Notes: generated by a model from the letters alone, not told the origin. DNA of 64,000 bases from Vicia villosa (GCF_029867415.1 NW_026705579.1:248001-312000); one strand, 5' to 3'; shown: positions 37,593 through 49,566, counted from the stretch's first letter. Program-made: numbers and translations.

Positions 37593-38481
37593 TGTTAGAA
37601 ATATGTGTTTCAATCGAGAGGACCGAGGCTGGAATCGTGAACGGTATCACTTTCCTTAAAGTATTTCAAGCACTCCCGAAATGTCTTAGAGTTTTGATGT
37701 AGGAATACCCAGGATAATTCAGCCTTATCGAGTTTGCGCAAGACCGGCAAAAACTCGAATGCAGCGAAGAACGATCTGGAATTATTCAGAGGATTTTCGG
37801 AATTTTTGTGATGTGATTTCTGAATGCGGAACCATCCTTTTATAGGCCATGAAAATATTAGTTTCAAAGGTTGCGACCCTTAATGAAACAATATATTTTC
37901 AAAAGTTATGACTGTTGCACTTGTACAGATTCATGCACCTATTTGCATGGTTTCATTTCTGCATGTTTCGTGAACAGTTGCCACCTTTCCGATTCAAAAT
38001 TCAAATCACCTACACTGAGCAAAATGTAACACCCGTCCGAAGTCCGGCGGTCGCCCGCCGGAGCCGCCTCATTAACGCCGCGAATAGCCCAATCGCTCTG
38101 ACGCGACGTGCCTAAGTGCTCAAGTGCCGTCTACAAGCCGCCACTAGCGCTTCTACGCCCACGCCCCGGACCCGGACCCGGAGTCGGAGTCGGAGTCGGA
38201 GTCGGAGTCGGAGTCGGAGTCGGAGCCGGTGTCGGCGGTGGCGACACCGGCGAGTGGTTGTAGGATTGGGACAAGTGGCATAATGCTTGGGACCACCACA
38301 TTTGTCAATGTGGCACTTTATCCTCTTTTGTCCTTTTGTTGAGTTAATGTTATTAACTCTTTATAAAGACTTTGAAAATGAGTGAATCTTCCAATGTGGG
38401 ACTTTATTACATGCATTTATTAGCATTAACTCATTTTCACCATTTTGTCATTTTAGAACACATTTGTAATAAATTACAACA
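37593..38481 (-). repeat. 5' LTR of copia C (889 bp)
   Basis: Minus-strand TGTTGTAATTT...CTAACA. The TATA box complement is at 37836-37845. It carries seven consecutive ggagtc hexamers (about 38179-38220) against three in the other LTR. Confidence 0.92.
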
Positions 38482-38486
38482 GTGAA

Positions 38487-38687
38487 TTGGAGAGCTGTTA
38501 TGCCCCCCAGAGAAGATCGTCTGATCGAATTGGATAAACAAACCTTCGTATTTTTCTCGCATTATTCTGTTATATTATCTGTGTAGGAATTATTATTTTC
38601 GTAGACCATTTATTTTTGTTGCCAATATTATTTGCCTCACAAATTGATATTGAATTTTTTTCGTAATTCACAATAAGATTCACAACA
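38487..38687 (+). repeat. 3' LTR of copia B, second part
   Basis: Matches 29120-29317 and ends TTCACAACA. Resumes after the gtgaa duplication. Confidence 0.8.
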
Positions 38688-39420
38688 CCTAACTTATACG
38701 TTCTCGCCCTAAATTAGTACGAATCATTCTTTAGGATAGATTTCAAGACAGAAAAAATATTCAATGTTCTTCTATCCTGAATAAAACATTTTTTCTGGCC
38801 TTATAATCCATCTCGCATAATGGAGTTGATTTTGTTGTTGTATTTTTGGAACAACCTTCAACTAAAGAATGGAGTTTAACCGTTAAAAAGTACTCAATTG
38901 ATAGATTGCAAGTGAAGAAAATCATTCTTGCTTCAACTTAAACAAAGAATGGAGCACAACCTTTGAAAAGTTAAACAAAGAAGGGAGCTTAGCCTTTGAA
39001 AATAAAATTTATCATTGTTGAAACTTATAACTTATTAAGAGATGAATATTAATGATGATATTCAGTATTAAGAGTTAAGATTTGTTGTAAACAATTTATT
39101 CTGTGTATACAATTTAATATATTTTTTAAATATTCACCTTAGGTTTTGTCATAACCTAGGTGAGAGTTAAAATAAGAATATAATTTACCTCGGTTTTGTA
39201 TAAAACCGAGGGGTTTAATATTCAAATTTTACTATAAAAACTCTCGTTAAACAGATTTTATCCTAATATTATGTTACACTTAGCTGCCCAAAGAAAGGAA
39301 ATATTTACCACCGTCCATTTCATTAGTTTTTGGGGAAAAAAGGATATGCAACAAAATTTGAATATCATCGAAGATTTGTTATAAACAATGTATTTTAATA
39401 TTCTGCGTAAATAATGTAAT
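38688..39420. other. AT-rich stretch without a gene
   Basis: Contains degenerate direct repeats of the form aacaaagaa(t/g)ggagc near 38950-38990 and an imperfect palindrome cctcggtttt...aaaaccgagg near 39188-39212, the latter of a kind seen in dispersed plant repeats. It ends at the Tat2 target site gtaat. Confidence 0.55.
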
Positions 39421-39827
39421 TGTTCTGGACCGACCCAATCAGAATAATTGGGCCAATCCAACCTTCGGCCCAAGACACTTTAGACCACGCGTGACAAGTT
39501 CCGCCCGGTCACTCTGGGCAAACTCATGAGACAGCCGACCATGAGGGACCCTCGTGCCCGGTAAACAACCAGCTCACATGTCACCTAAATATCCGCCCCA
39601 GAAGGAGGAGTCTAATCTGCATAAGAACATCTTATAAATAGCCCTCTCCAGACAAAACGCAAGGTAATCTTTTCCACCCCCAAATTTTCTCACTTTGTTG
39701 TACCTTGTGGAATACGTACTTACTTTGGCATCAGAGTGCCTTGCAGGTACAACCCTTTTTTCCCATCAACCATCCCGAACTTCAAGCCTTCATTGTTGCT
39801 GGCCATCTGATCCGCTCGGTAAGATCA
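39421..39827 (+). repeat. 5' LTR of Tat2 (407 bp)
   Basis: TGTTCTGGACCG...GATCA. TATA box (tataaata) at 39633-39640. Confidence 0.93.
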
Positions 39828-39828
39828 G

Positions 39829-39845
39829 TGGCGCCGTCTGTGGGA
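39829..39845 (+). other. Primer-binding site of Tat2
   Basis: TGGCGCCGTCTGTGGGA lies one base after the LTR and is a common primer site in plant Ty3/gypsy elements. Confidence 0.85.
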
Positions 39846-39942
39846 AAATCTAGCTCCCCCGTTCCTTTTTCTTGCACCTTCTTGATCCATTCTTGCCTCC
39901 TGCAAGAACCCAGGAACCAAAGCTTTAATCAAATCATTACCC

Positions 39943-41600
39943 ATGGCCGGGAATAACGAAGATCCCTCTTCATTAGATGATGCGATACTCAAGAAAAATG
40001 ACATCTTCGTCGTTCCCCCTTCCAGAAACACCGTCCCCTTCTCCGAAAGATCTCCAAGATGATCCATTTCATCATCTCGAAAATACAAGCGGGAAGGACA
40101 ACCCCGAAGAAAATCCAGGAAACCCTTTCCTCTCCAAAGGTCAGACTCCCCAGGACCAGACCATGAACGCTATTCTGGCCGCCCTTGCCTAGACCAACGC
40201 GCTCATACAACAGCAAAACGACAGGATCGGGGCACTCGGGAAAAAACGCCGATCGAAGACTCCCCCAGGTCACAAGAATCGCTCTCAGCGCGACGTGATT
40301 CCCAAGAAACGCCCTCGATCTCCCTCCCCCAGGGAGAACGCTGGTCCATCCTCCAAGAAAGGGTCAAGCGACCACCGCTCCCGACACCGGTCACAGTCTC
40401 CTCGACCAAAAAAGAGATCCCGGTCACCCCCGACAGGGCACAACGATAACCGGAGGCGAAACAGGCGGAGTCGCAGCCACTCTTCCACTCCTTCCGCCAG
40501 TGACGATGAAGAAGAGCGCATAGGCCCTCTTTCCCACTCAATCTTGGAAGCGCCCCTACCGACCGGTCTTGAAAAACCCCCGCTGCTGGGCACATACGAC
40601 GGGACCACTGATCCGGACAAACACATAGAGAACATCGACGCCCTTCTCGATTATAGAGGAGTGCCCGGTGCCATCAAATGCCGTTTGTTCCCTACCACCC
40701 TGCGCAAAGGAGCCATGACTTGGTAAAAGTTTTCCCGATAAGTCCATCACCTCATGGAAGGTGCTCGGGAAACTTTTTTCCAGACACTTCACGGCCTCCC
40801 GAAGACACCCCAAGTCAGAAGCCTCCTTGGAAGCCATCATCCAAGGAAAAGACGAATCCCTACGGGCTTACATAGAAAGATTCAATAAGGAAGCCGTGCA
40901 AGTATCTACCACTGCCCATATGAAGAAATTCTTGCTCGAGCAAGGCCTCCGACCATGCTCAGACTTCGTCAAAGCCGTCGGAATCGAAACACCGGCCACT
41001 CTGGACGAGTTATTCCTCAAAGCCCAAGCATACATACAATATGAGGAAAAAAAGAGGCCGCTCACGCGGTACGCAATTCCAGACAGGAAGAAAGCAGTAA
41101 GAATGGGCGCCAAGACGACTCCCGTCGGGGAACGGACAAAAAGAAAGACGACAAGGGCCGAGATCCCAAAGACTACAAAGCTCCAGCCGGGAAGTTCCGA
41201 GAATACACCCCGCTCAACGCCTCAAGGGAACGCATCTTAAACGAGTGCGCAAACACCGAATTCCAGACGGGCAAGGTCCGCTTCCCTAAAACCATGCCTG
41301 CGCGACCGAACGTGGATAAATCGAAGTTCTGCCGATTCCACAAAGGCCACGGGCACAACACCGAGGATTACATCCACCTAAAGGATGCCATAGAGATTTT
41401 AATCAGGGAGGGACACCTGAAGCAATACGTGAAAAAGCGAGAGGCCGCCAAAGAAGCCAAACCAATCACCGAGGAAAAGACGGCAGAGGATACGCCCGCC
41501 ATGCAAGTAGCCAATAGCATCACTAGGTCGGAAGACTTTTACCTCGCTGACTGGGCCAAATCAGCGACCGCCACCTCTTCTCACAGCGGATGGGAGATGT
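39943..41600 (+). pseudogene. Tat2 gag (multiple frame breaks)
   Basis: ATG 39943 opens the frame; a shift before about 40000, TAG at 40190-40192 and TAA at 40724-40726 break it, and it continues in other frames at 40761 and 41294. Early gag contains an Arg/Ser-rich segment (RHRSQSPRPKKRSRSP and more, about 40376-40480). The gag core appears as SFPDKSITSW-type sequence and ESLRAYIERFNKEAVQV. The zinc motif is CRFHKGHGHNTEDY, with the last Cys changed to Tyr. It would form particles and bind RNA; non-functional. Confidence 0.85.
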
Positions 41601-42400
41601 TCCCCTCCGCCATGGTCATATCGGGCGGGGGATTTAGCAAGCTCACCATGGGATCCGTGAAACGAAAATTCGACGAGCTACTCTCAGCCAGTTCGAGCAA
41701 AGCCGCTGCTCTCGACCAAGGCAGCCCATCCTCTATATCCTTCTACAAAGAAGAATTGCCCGGTGGAGCACCCAATGCCACCATTCCCCTCCTCATCCGG
41801 GCTCGGATGGCCAACTTTGACGTTCGACACATATTGGTCGATCAAGGAAGTTCGGTTGACATCATGCACTCCCAACTGTTCAAAACGCTGCAACTTAACG
41901 ACAGCCACCTCACCCCCTACGTAGGACCGGACCTACAAGGTTTCAACGGCACGGTAACTAAACCGTGGGGCTTCATCGAGCTCATAGTTTCAATCGGATC
42001 GGCGGAAACCGCGAGGGCCGTCAAAGTCCAATTCTTGGTCATCGACTGCCCATCGATATACCAATGCATCCTCGGACGCCCGACCCTGGCCGAGTTGATC
42101 GCGGTCCCTTCAACCGTGCATCTCAAACTTAAATACTACACAACCAAAGAACAAGTCGCAACACTCAACGGCGACATTAAAGCGGCCAGGAGATGCTTCA
42201 AAGCCTCCGCCAAAGGCTTGAGTACGATAAAGACAATCGCTCAAGAAAAAACAGCGACCAGCGCTGTCTCCGAGACCAACCGATCAATGCCGCGCATCGA
42301 CACGGTCGACCTCGACAGCTGTTTCCTGGGAGAACCCGAGCAGAGCACAAACGCAGGTACATCAGAAGGGATCCTCCGACCAATTCCAAACGGAGACTTC
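41600..42400 (+). pseudogene. Tat2 aspartic protease region
   Basis: Same frame as the end of gag (41294-42604). HILVDQGSSVDIMHSQLF is the active-site region with D-Q-G, and QCILGRPTLAELIAVPS is the second conserved strand. D-Q-G occurs in relatives as I remember them, so it may not mark loss of function. It is followed by a spacer into RT. Confidence 0.8.
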
Positions 42401-45400
42401 GAACTCTTGGCCCACGGAGAAGATCCGACCAGGGGAGTCAAGAATGGAGCAGACCTACCGGACCTGGCCAAAAAACAACTTAAAGCTTGCCTCCGCGAAA
42501 ACGCCGACCTATTCGCCTGGAGCGCCGCCGAGATGCCCGGGCTCGATCCAGAAGTGGCTTGCCATCACCTGACTATCGACCCCGCTTACAAGGCCATTGC
42601 TTAGAGAAGAAGAAAACAATCACCAGAGAAAACGGCTGCGGTCGAACTAGTTGTAAAAGACCTCCTAGAGGCCAAATTTAAATCTGAGGCCAAGTACACC
42701 ACTTGGCTCTCCAATGTTGTACTTGTTAAAAAATCAAATAGAAAATGGCGCATATGCACTGACTACACCGATCTTAATAGGGCTTGCCCAAAAGATGCTT
42801 ACCCTCTGCCTAATATAGATAAACTAGTCGATAATTCCGCCGGTTTTAAATTACTTTCATTTATGGACGCATACTCCGGGTACAATCAAATACCCATGGC
42901 TAAAACTGACAAGAAATACACGGCCTTCATGACCGAATCGGGCAACTACTATTACAACGTAATGCCCTTCGGTCTGAAAAACGCCGGCGCGACATACCAG
43001 CGCATGATGAACAAAGTGTTCCGAGCGGAAATAGACGACATGTTCGAAGTCTATATGGACGATATGATCGTCAAATCCCAAAAAGAAACCGATCATGCCG
43101 CCCATCTCAAAAAGGTTTTCGAGAAAGCCCGAAAGTGCAAGATGAGGTTCAACCCTGAGAAATGTACGTTCGGCGTTCGGGCAGGAAAATTCCTCGGTTT
43201 TTACCTAACGGAAAGAGGAATCGAAGCCAACCCGGATAAATGCAGGGCTTTTTCAGATTTGCCCACCCCGAGCTCAAAAAAGTCAATCCAAACCCTAAAC
43301 GGCATGCTCACGTCACTATCCAGGTTTGTGGCCAAATCCGCCCAACATGCCCTTCCCTTGTTTAAACTCTTGCGTAAGGAAACCGCCTTCGAATGGACGA
43401 AAGAGTGTGAGCGCGCCCTCTCCCATCTCAAGCAAGCCCTCTCCAGCTCACTGGTCTTATCCCGGCCTGAGGCCGGAGAAATCCTATACCTCTATCTCGC
43501 CGTATCCACCGAGGCAATCAGCGCGGCCTTAATACGAGAGACCCCGGAAGGCCAGAAACGCATTTACTTCTCAAGCAAAGCACTCCAAGGCCCCGAGGTC
43601 AGATACCAGCAAATTGAAAAGGTCGAACTCGCATTAATAACCGCGGCCCGGAGACTCAGGCACTATTTCCTAGCCCATACCATAGTCGTGCGAATCGAGC
43701 AACCCGTGAAACAATTGCTTGCACGCCCCGATATGGCCGGAAGGATGCTCCGTTGGTCATTAGAGCTTGCAGAGTTCGACATCAAGTACGAAGGAAGAAA
43801 AGCCCTTAAGGCACATGTCTTGGCAGATTTCGTGGCCGAAATGGCCTTCCCCGAAACAACAAACAACAACGCCCGAAGATGGACCTTATACGTGGACGGG
43901 GCGTCAAGCTAAACTGGCAGCGAAGCAGGGATCATTCTAGAAAACGGGGAAGGGACCCTCATAGAAGTATCCCTCTTGCTCTCATTCCTAACATCCAACA
44001 ACCAAGCCGAGTATGAGGCCCTGCTTGCCGGACTGCGCCTCGCAAACGATTTAGAAGCCGAGGAAATTGAGGTATTCACCGATTCTCAACTGGTCGCATC
44101 CCATATCTCAGGCGAATATCAGGTCAAAAGCGAAGCCCTTGCCGAATATCAGGCCCTCGTACGAGAAAGACTAACCCGATTCAGGAGCGCCAAAGTAAAA
44201 CACATCCCAAGGGAACAAAACTCCCGGGCAGACGTCCTATCAAAACTAGCTAGTACGAGGAAGAAAGGGGGCAACAAATCTGTAATCCAAGAGATATTGC
44301 CAAAACCCAGTACTAAATCTCCATCCGCGCTAACACTCGTAAACGCGATAGGGGATGCGTCCTGCTGGATGACCCCCGTATATAATTACCTAACTAGCGA
44401 CCTCCTACCCACCGATCCCAAAGAGGCCTCCGTAATCTGAATAAGAGCCTGCTCGTACGTCTTGGTCGAAAATCGCCTCTACCGACGAGGATTTTCGATA
44501 CCCCTCCTCAAATGCATAGATGAGGGCACGGTTCGCCACATACTTCGAGAGATACACGAGGGAATAAACTAGCAACACTTAGGAGGGAGATCTCTCGCCC
44601 GAAAAGCCCTCCAAGACGGATACTATTGGCCCACGATGCCAAACGACGCCAAGGAATACATAAAGAAATGCGACAAGTGCCAGCGTTTTGGGGACATGCA
44701 CCTTGCACCCCCAACGAACTCAACTCTTTGTCATCTCCATGGCCGTTTGTGTGGTAGGTCATGGATCTCCTCGGCCCGTTCGTAACCGAGAGCATTCAGA
44801 ACAAGTATCTAATAGTCGCGGTCGACTATTTCACTAAGTGGATCGAGGCCGAACCATTAGCCAAAATTACCTCCTTAAACGTACTTCACTTCTACAAAAG
44901 AAACATCCTCGCCCGGTTCGGGGTACCCTTGGCCATCATCACCGACAATGGCACCTAGTTCACCGAAGGGCGTTTTCAAGAATTCGTCACGAAATTAGGA
45001 ACCAAACAACATTTCGCATCAGTCGAGCATCCCCAAACAAACGGGCAAGCGGAGGCCGCTAACCGAGTAATATTAAGGGGCCTCAAAAGAAGACTGGATG
45101 AAATAAAAAGGGGATGGGTCGAAGAGCTACACAGCATCCTCTGGGCCTATCGCACCACCCCACACTCCACCACTGGGGAGACCCCCTTCCGACTGACATA
45201 CGGGACAGAGGTTGTGATTCCCGTCGAGATACATGTTCCCTCAAGACGCACCGAAGAGCCCCTCGAAACGGAGGGCAACATCGAGGCAATTAGAGAAGAG
45301 CTCGACCTGGTCGAAGAAATCCGAACCGGAGCCGCTCTACGCGAAGCCTCGCTCAAGCAAAAAATCTCCCTAAGGCATGACACAAAAGTCATTAAACGGG

Positions 45401-45594
45401 AATTCAAAGTCGACAGCCTAGTGCTCAAAAGAAACCACAAAGATTCCCGAGGAGGCAAACTGGTCGCAAATTGGGAAGGCCCCTATCGTGTCCGAGCAAG
45501 GACAGAGAACGGGGCATACTACCTAGAGAATTTGCAAGGAGAAAAACTCACTCGACCTTGGAACGCTGAAAAGCTCAAACAATACTACAGATAA
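42400..45594 (+). pseudogene. Tat2 pol: RT, two RNase H domains, integrase
   Basis: The frame passes TAG at 42602-42604 before RT (WRICTDYTDLNRACPKD, MPFGLKNAGATYQRMMN, catalytic YMDDMIV near 43055). Native RNase H lies near 43480-43700. The second RNase H (RWTLYVDGASS) is cut by TAA at 43910-43912 and resumes with NNQAEYEALLAGLRLA. TGA at 44438-44440 and a frameshift precede the integrase core (MDLLGPFVTES, ITDNGT followed by TAG at 44956-44958, NGQAEAANR). The end reads WEGPYRVRA and RPWNAEKLKQYYR. Normal order for Tat, dead copy. Confidence 0.9.
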
Positions 45595-45990
45595 AAACAC
45601 ATGTGCGGCCTGGTACTCACCGAGCACCTCTAACTGAAACAAAATGACAGAAGCCCGCTCTCTTAATCGAGCAGACTCCTTGTCATTCAGGGAACCCGAA
45701 TACCGAGCATCCCCATCGTAAACATGTACCACGACAGCAGAACGCCCCGCTCGCGAGGGGACCGTTCACGCCATGAGCCCCTGAGCTCAACACAACGAAA
45801 TCCGAGACTCACCATATGCCAGGCACATGTCCCCGACAATTGACTAGAGTTCCACACACTTGGCGATCAATACATTATAAGTCGAGAAAACCTTCCAAAC
45901 ATGCAAAATAAACACACAAAACACAACAATGGTACTTTATTCATCATTCACAAAGATTACAGAACAAACATCGAATGAAAAGAAAACGCT
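45595..45990. other. Spacer between pol and the proximal antisense ORF of Tat2
   Basis: No coding signal. Sense pol transcripts and the antisense unit converge here. No clear terminator is visible. Confidence 0.5.
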
Positions 45991-46236
45991 TCACTCCTCC
46001 CGACAAGCAAATTCCTCCGAGTGAAGATACTGATACCAATCTTCATCCCACTCGGTCTCGGAACCATTTACGTCAACCACGACTCTCACACCAGTCGACT
46101 GAACAGGAGCATCAGAACCCCGGCCCCCCTGGGAACGAGAAGCGGAGCCGGTCATAATCTTCTTCTTCTCGTTCACCCTCTTCGCTCCACAAGAACGCGA
46201 GGCTGAAGACACTTTCTTCTCCTTAGTTCCACCCAT
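45991..46236 (-). CDS. Proximal antisense small ORF of Tat2 (81 aa, unknown)
   Basis: I do not recognise this protein. It starts MGGTKEKKVSSASRS, is basic in its first 40 residues (KR.NEKKK), then turns acidic and aromatic (ETEWDEDWYQYLHSEEF). There is no membrane segment or Cys pattern. A strong TATA box stands 42 bp upstream. The sequence before the ATG (ttgtacgcag) also looks like a splice acceptor, so it could be a second exon. Its place, directly downstream of pol and opposite to it, equals that of the 271-aa ORF in Tat1, but the proteins look unrelated. Intact, unlike the sense genes. Confidence 0.5.
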   Translation of the reverse strand: MGGTKEKKVSSASRSCGAKRVNEKKKIMTGSASRSQGGRGSDAPVQSTGVRVVVDVNGSETEWDEDWYQYLHSEEFACREE

Positions 46237-46277
46237 TCCTGCGTACAAAAATGAAGAAAGAAAGGTCCATAAGACCT

Positions 46278-46287
46278 CCTTTTATAG
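46278..46287 (-). promoter_or_regulatory. TATA box for the proximal antisense ORF of Tat2
   Basis: Complement CTATAAAAGG, a near-ideal TATA box, with a predicted start near 46250, shortly before ATG 46236. Confidence 0.65.
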
Positions 46288-46299
46288 AGGAAGAAGGGG

Positions 46300-46766
46300 A
46301 ACAAAAAGCTTTGGAAACGAACAAGTCTTTAATGAATAAAGACGTTGGGAACCAATAACACACCTCCCAAAAACTCAAAACGCATGCACACAAATTCCAA
46401 GGAAAATACCAAAAGCGCTAAAAACTAAGTACTTTTAAATAAAGACGGGCAAAAAGCCCGAAGAGGTGCCCAACTATGGCCATCAAGACCGAGCTGGTAA
46501 ATGTACGTACAAAATCAAAATGGGGGGTATACCCCCCAGAACATCATAACAAAATAAAGACTCGCAGACCTATCATTTGAACACTTATAACATAAAACCT
46601 TCAAGCACCTTCCTCCATCGGGACTTCCTCGGCTTCCTGAGTCGCTGGCTCCTCCCCGAAGACCGGAGAAACAATCTGATCACCCTCCACGCGATGATAA
46701 GGCCCGGTACCCTCGGTCACCAACTCCACCCCAGGATTCTTCAACTTGAGCTGGGTCACAGTAGAG
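46300..46766. other. Non-coding spacer between the two antisense units of Tat2
   Basis: Promoter-side DNA of the proximal unit and the presumed 3' UTR of the distal unit. The open frame 46577-46816 on the plus strand is a shadow without motifs. Confidence 0.5.
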
Positions 46767-48659
46767 TTATAGGTATCCTCGGCAGCCGCTACACAATCGC
46801 TCCCCCAAGACTCTGATATATTGGATCAGATCTGCCCGGGTTAAGAGAGCCCTCTCCTCTTCCGACTCATCCTCAACAGGAGTTTGAGAATGGCGAAGAG
46901 AGGCCTCCCTCACCGAGGAGGACAACATCGCTCCATACAGATTCCGGGAGAGCAAGGTGTATTGACCTTGCACATTAGCCAGGGCATCCTCTTTCGCACT
47001 TAGCCGAGCCTTCACGGACTCCAACTCTTTGCCCTGCTCCTTCAGCAGCTGCTCTCGGTCCATCAGGGCAGAGGTCTTCATCTTGACATCCTCCTCGAGC
47101 AATCTCACTGCCTCCACAGACAAAGGGGCCGAGCGAGCATAGAGAGTAGCCATCTCAAGAACCCGAACCAAGGTTGAAGCATCCTGCATAAGGAACCTTT
47201 GACGAACAGAGGGCTCCAAACCCTCGATATGAAGAGACTCAGCACGGGCAATGGTCAAAGAGGGCCCTCCCTCGAAGAACCGGGGCTGGAGGAAGCACGG
47301 AGGAATGGTAAAGATATCACCGACCTCCTCCTGAGTTAGATCCATGGCCTCAGTCCTGTGTCGCTTGCGATGAACCAATGCATCTGGTTCCGGCTGCGGA
47401 CGAAGAGGAGAAGGAAGTACCCTGATCGGCCTCAAAGACTCACCCTGATCAGAAGCCCACAAAGGGGAACCAGCAGCAGCAGAAGAAGAGGAGGTACCCG
47501 AGCCTGCAACCGGGGACCTCTACACAGTTGCCAACCTGGGACCAGCACTCTTCTTAACGACCCCATTTAGCTTGCTCGCTTGCCTGAGCATCCGGTCATG
47601 ACGAGCACGGTCCATTGATTCTGCAAAGAAAAAGAAAATATGAGAAGCCAGCCCATCATGAAATCACTACAAAAAAGAAAAAAGCTATAAAAACGATAGA
47701 GGCAAATCAAAAAACGAGACAAGAAGGAAGGGGCAAATACCCAGGTAGGCAAAAGCCCCCTCATCAGTTCCCTCGGCCAAAAGTTCCTTTATGCTAATCA
47801 CTCCCGGTTCCCTAATAAGTTGCCCGTCTTTGCCAACAACGGGTATCCCCGATCGATCCACTTTGGCGACCGGAGGAAGGCCTTGCACGAACTTCTGGAG
47901 AATAGCATAATCTCCCTGAGCATCTTCATCTAAGTCTGAAAGCTTAGTGATGTACTCGTCGGTACCATACTCAAAATGATCACGAGACCAAAAAAACCTG
48001 AACTTATGCCTGGGAGTGATAACAGGCTCCCCTATATCGTTAAGAACCGGACGACCGTGGATATCTAAGGTCGGCACGCGAGCAAAAACATTGTCTCGAA
48101 CCTCTGGGGACTGTGGGCGGACAAGGAAGAAAAGGGGCTTATAACCCTTCAAGGAATCCGAGTAAGATTTAAATATCTTCTTGGATTTCTTCAAAGATAC
48201 CCATCCGAAGCGGCCATCCCGCACCGTGCGCTTCACGCAGAATATATAAAAGAACAAAGGGATCGTTGCCCTTATCTTCAGATGTGTGCAAACCAACTCA
48301 AATGCTCGGATAAAGGCAATCGAGTTGGGGTGAAGCTGCCCGGGGGCTACCTCTAGATGATTAAGAACGCCCACCTGGAACTCAGTGAAAGGAACGCGAA
48401 ATCCCATCTCCCGGAATACGACCTCATACATTAGAAGCAAATCAGGAGTGTACACGTCGCAAATGCGACCCTCTTCAGCCGGGATAAGCACCGACCACCC
48501 TTCCCCTACTTCCGTGAAGATATCTGAATCATCTTCCACGAAATTACTCTCCACGTCGAGCGCTTCTTGGTGCACCCAGGCCAGCGGGGATACGTCCGGC
48601 CGAGCTGGGGGAGTAGAAGAGGACGAGCCCGATACCGTCGAACGCCTTTCATCGGCCAT
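46767..48659 (-). pseudogene. Distal antisense spliced gene of Tat2: Transposase_28-like protein
   Basis: ATG 48659 (MADERRSTVSG). Exon 1 holds the domain annotated in plants as 'putative gypsy type transposon' (Pfam Transposase_28): EEGRICDVYTPDLLLMYEVV, MGFRVPFTEFQVGVLNHL, QLHPNSIAFIRAFELVC, then KPLFFLVRP. A GT-AG intron (47740-47621) joins exon 2 in frame. Exon 2 has one stop (47520-47522) and then a Leu/Glu-rich coiled coil to the end at 46767. A 5'-UTR intron is likely (donor GTAAGT at 49136, acceptor ending 48666). Family members sit inside retroelements and their role is unknown. The single stop makes this a recent pseudogene. Confidence 0.8.
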
Positions 48660-48665
48660 ATTCAC

Positions 48666-49262
48666 CTGAAACACAGGGGAGAACAGTGAATTCGACAATT
48701 CAATCAAATCCACCCTTCCACCATCGTCCAGAGTGAAAGAGCACACCAACGGCCCAGAGACCAAATGATCCGCGTCCTTGCCCCCTCCAGAATTACAGAT
48801 TCCGAGCTAGATGAGGTTCGCACCCGAGGAAAGGGCAAAAACGCAGGTCACATCACAACGACCTACGTCCCTAGAGAAAATACTAAAACCACAATCAACG
48901 ATGGAGTAACACTCTCAAACAACTATCAACAAAACTGAAAAGTGAGCTCAAACGGAGGATTCAACCATAAGCAGTCATGAACGACGAAGAAACCTTCTAT
49001 CTCCGCCATCCACCACCAATTTCATCATGAACCTTCATCAAAATCGTCCTAGAAATCTATCCTAGCCACATGCAAACGGTTCTAAACTACAATCGAAGCA
49101 TAAAATACGGAAAACAGGAATCAATAGTAAACTTACAAGTACAATTCTGACGAGAAGGTTGAAGAATTGGTAGAAAACACCACAGCAAGAGCTCACGATC
49201 GGCGGCAGGGGGGAAGAATGAAGCAACAGAATTTGAAAAGTTTGGGGAAATGATAAATCCTT
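48666..49262 (-). other. Predicted 5' UTR and leader intron of the distal antisense gene of Tat2
   Basis: Minus-strand donor ACTT/GTAAGTTT (GT at 49136-49135) and acceptor TGTTTCAG (ending at 48666) would remove about 470 nt. The interval has no coding frame of its own. Confidence 0.5.
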
Positions 49263-49272
49263 CTATTTATAG
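49263..49272 (-). promoter_or_regulatory. TATA box for the distal antisense gene of Tat2
   Basis: Complement CTATAAATAG, 300 bp inside the 3' LTR. The predicted start near 49235 lies upstream of the inferred leader intron. Confidence 0.6.
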
Positions 49273-49566
49273 GCTGCTAAAGGCGTCACATGCGCCGCAC
49301 GTGCAACACAGTGTAAAAGCATGGCCATCATTAACCCTAACTGCCTAGGTAATAGGGTAGCCATCATTTCGCATTAAATATGACACACCCCTACCAACTT
49401 TTCTGAAACGACACGCTTCCCTACTCCCGGTTTGACCCTTCTTCTCCCCGAGAACTTGAGACCTATCCTCCTCGGATGCCCAGGCTCGGGTCCCCTGAAG
49501 ATTCCCCGAATCAACTTCCCTTAAGTCGTCACTCCCTCGACCGAAAGTAACGACTTGGGGGGCTCC

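Larger units (their letters stand above)
31340..38481 (-). mobile_element. Ty1/copia element C (7.1 kb) inserted in the copia B LTR
   Basis: LTRs 31340-32216 and 37593-38481 flank gag-pol read on the minus strand. A perfect 5-bp duplication gtgaa lies at 31335-31339 and 38482-38486. The complement of the sequence next to the left LTR, AAGTGGGGGAT, is the polypurine tract. The gag is split by a hAT MITE and has one frameshift. The first bases after the 5' LTR do not show the usual copia primer site. Confidence 0.92.
28723..38687 (+). mobile_element. Ty1/copia element B, internally deleted and split by copia C
   Basis: LTR 28723-29317 matches 30612-31339 plus 38487-38687. The flanks are cttaa and cctaa, an imperfect target duplication. 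Only about 1.3 kb lies between the LTRs: gag, a protease start and a short pol end. RT, RNase H and integrase are missing. Copia C lies within the 3' LTR. Confidence 0.8.

Noticed and set aside
40203..40635. Overlapping minus-strand ORFs of 94-130 aa over Tat2 gag
   Set aside because: They are shadows of the GC- and Arg/Ser-rich sense frame; the true antisense genes of this element lie downstream of pol.
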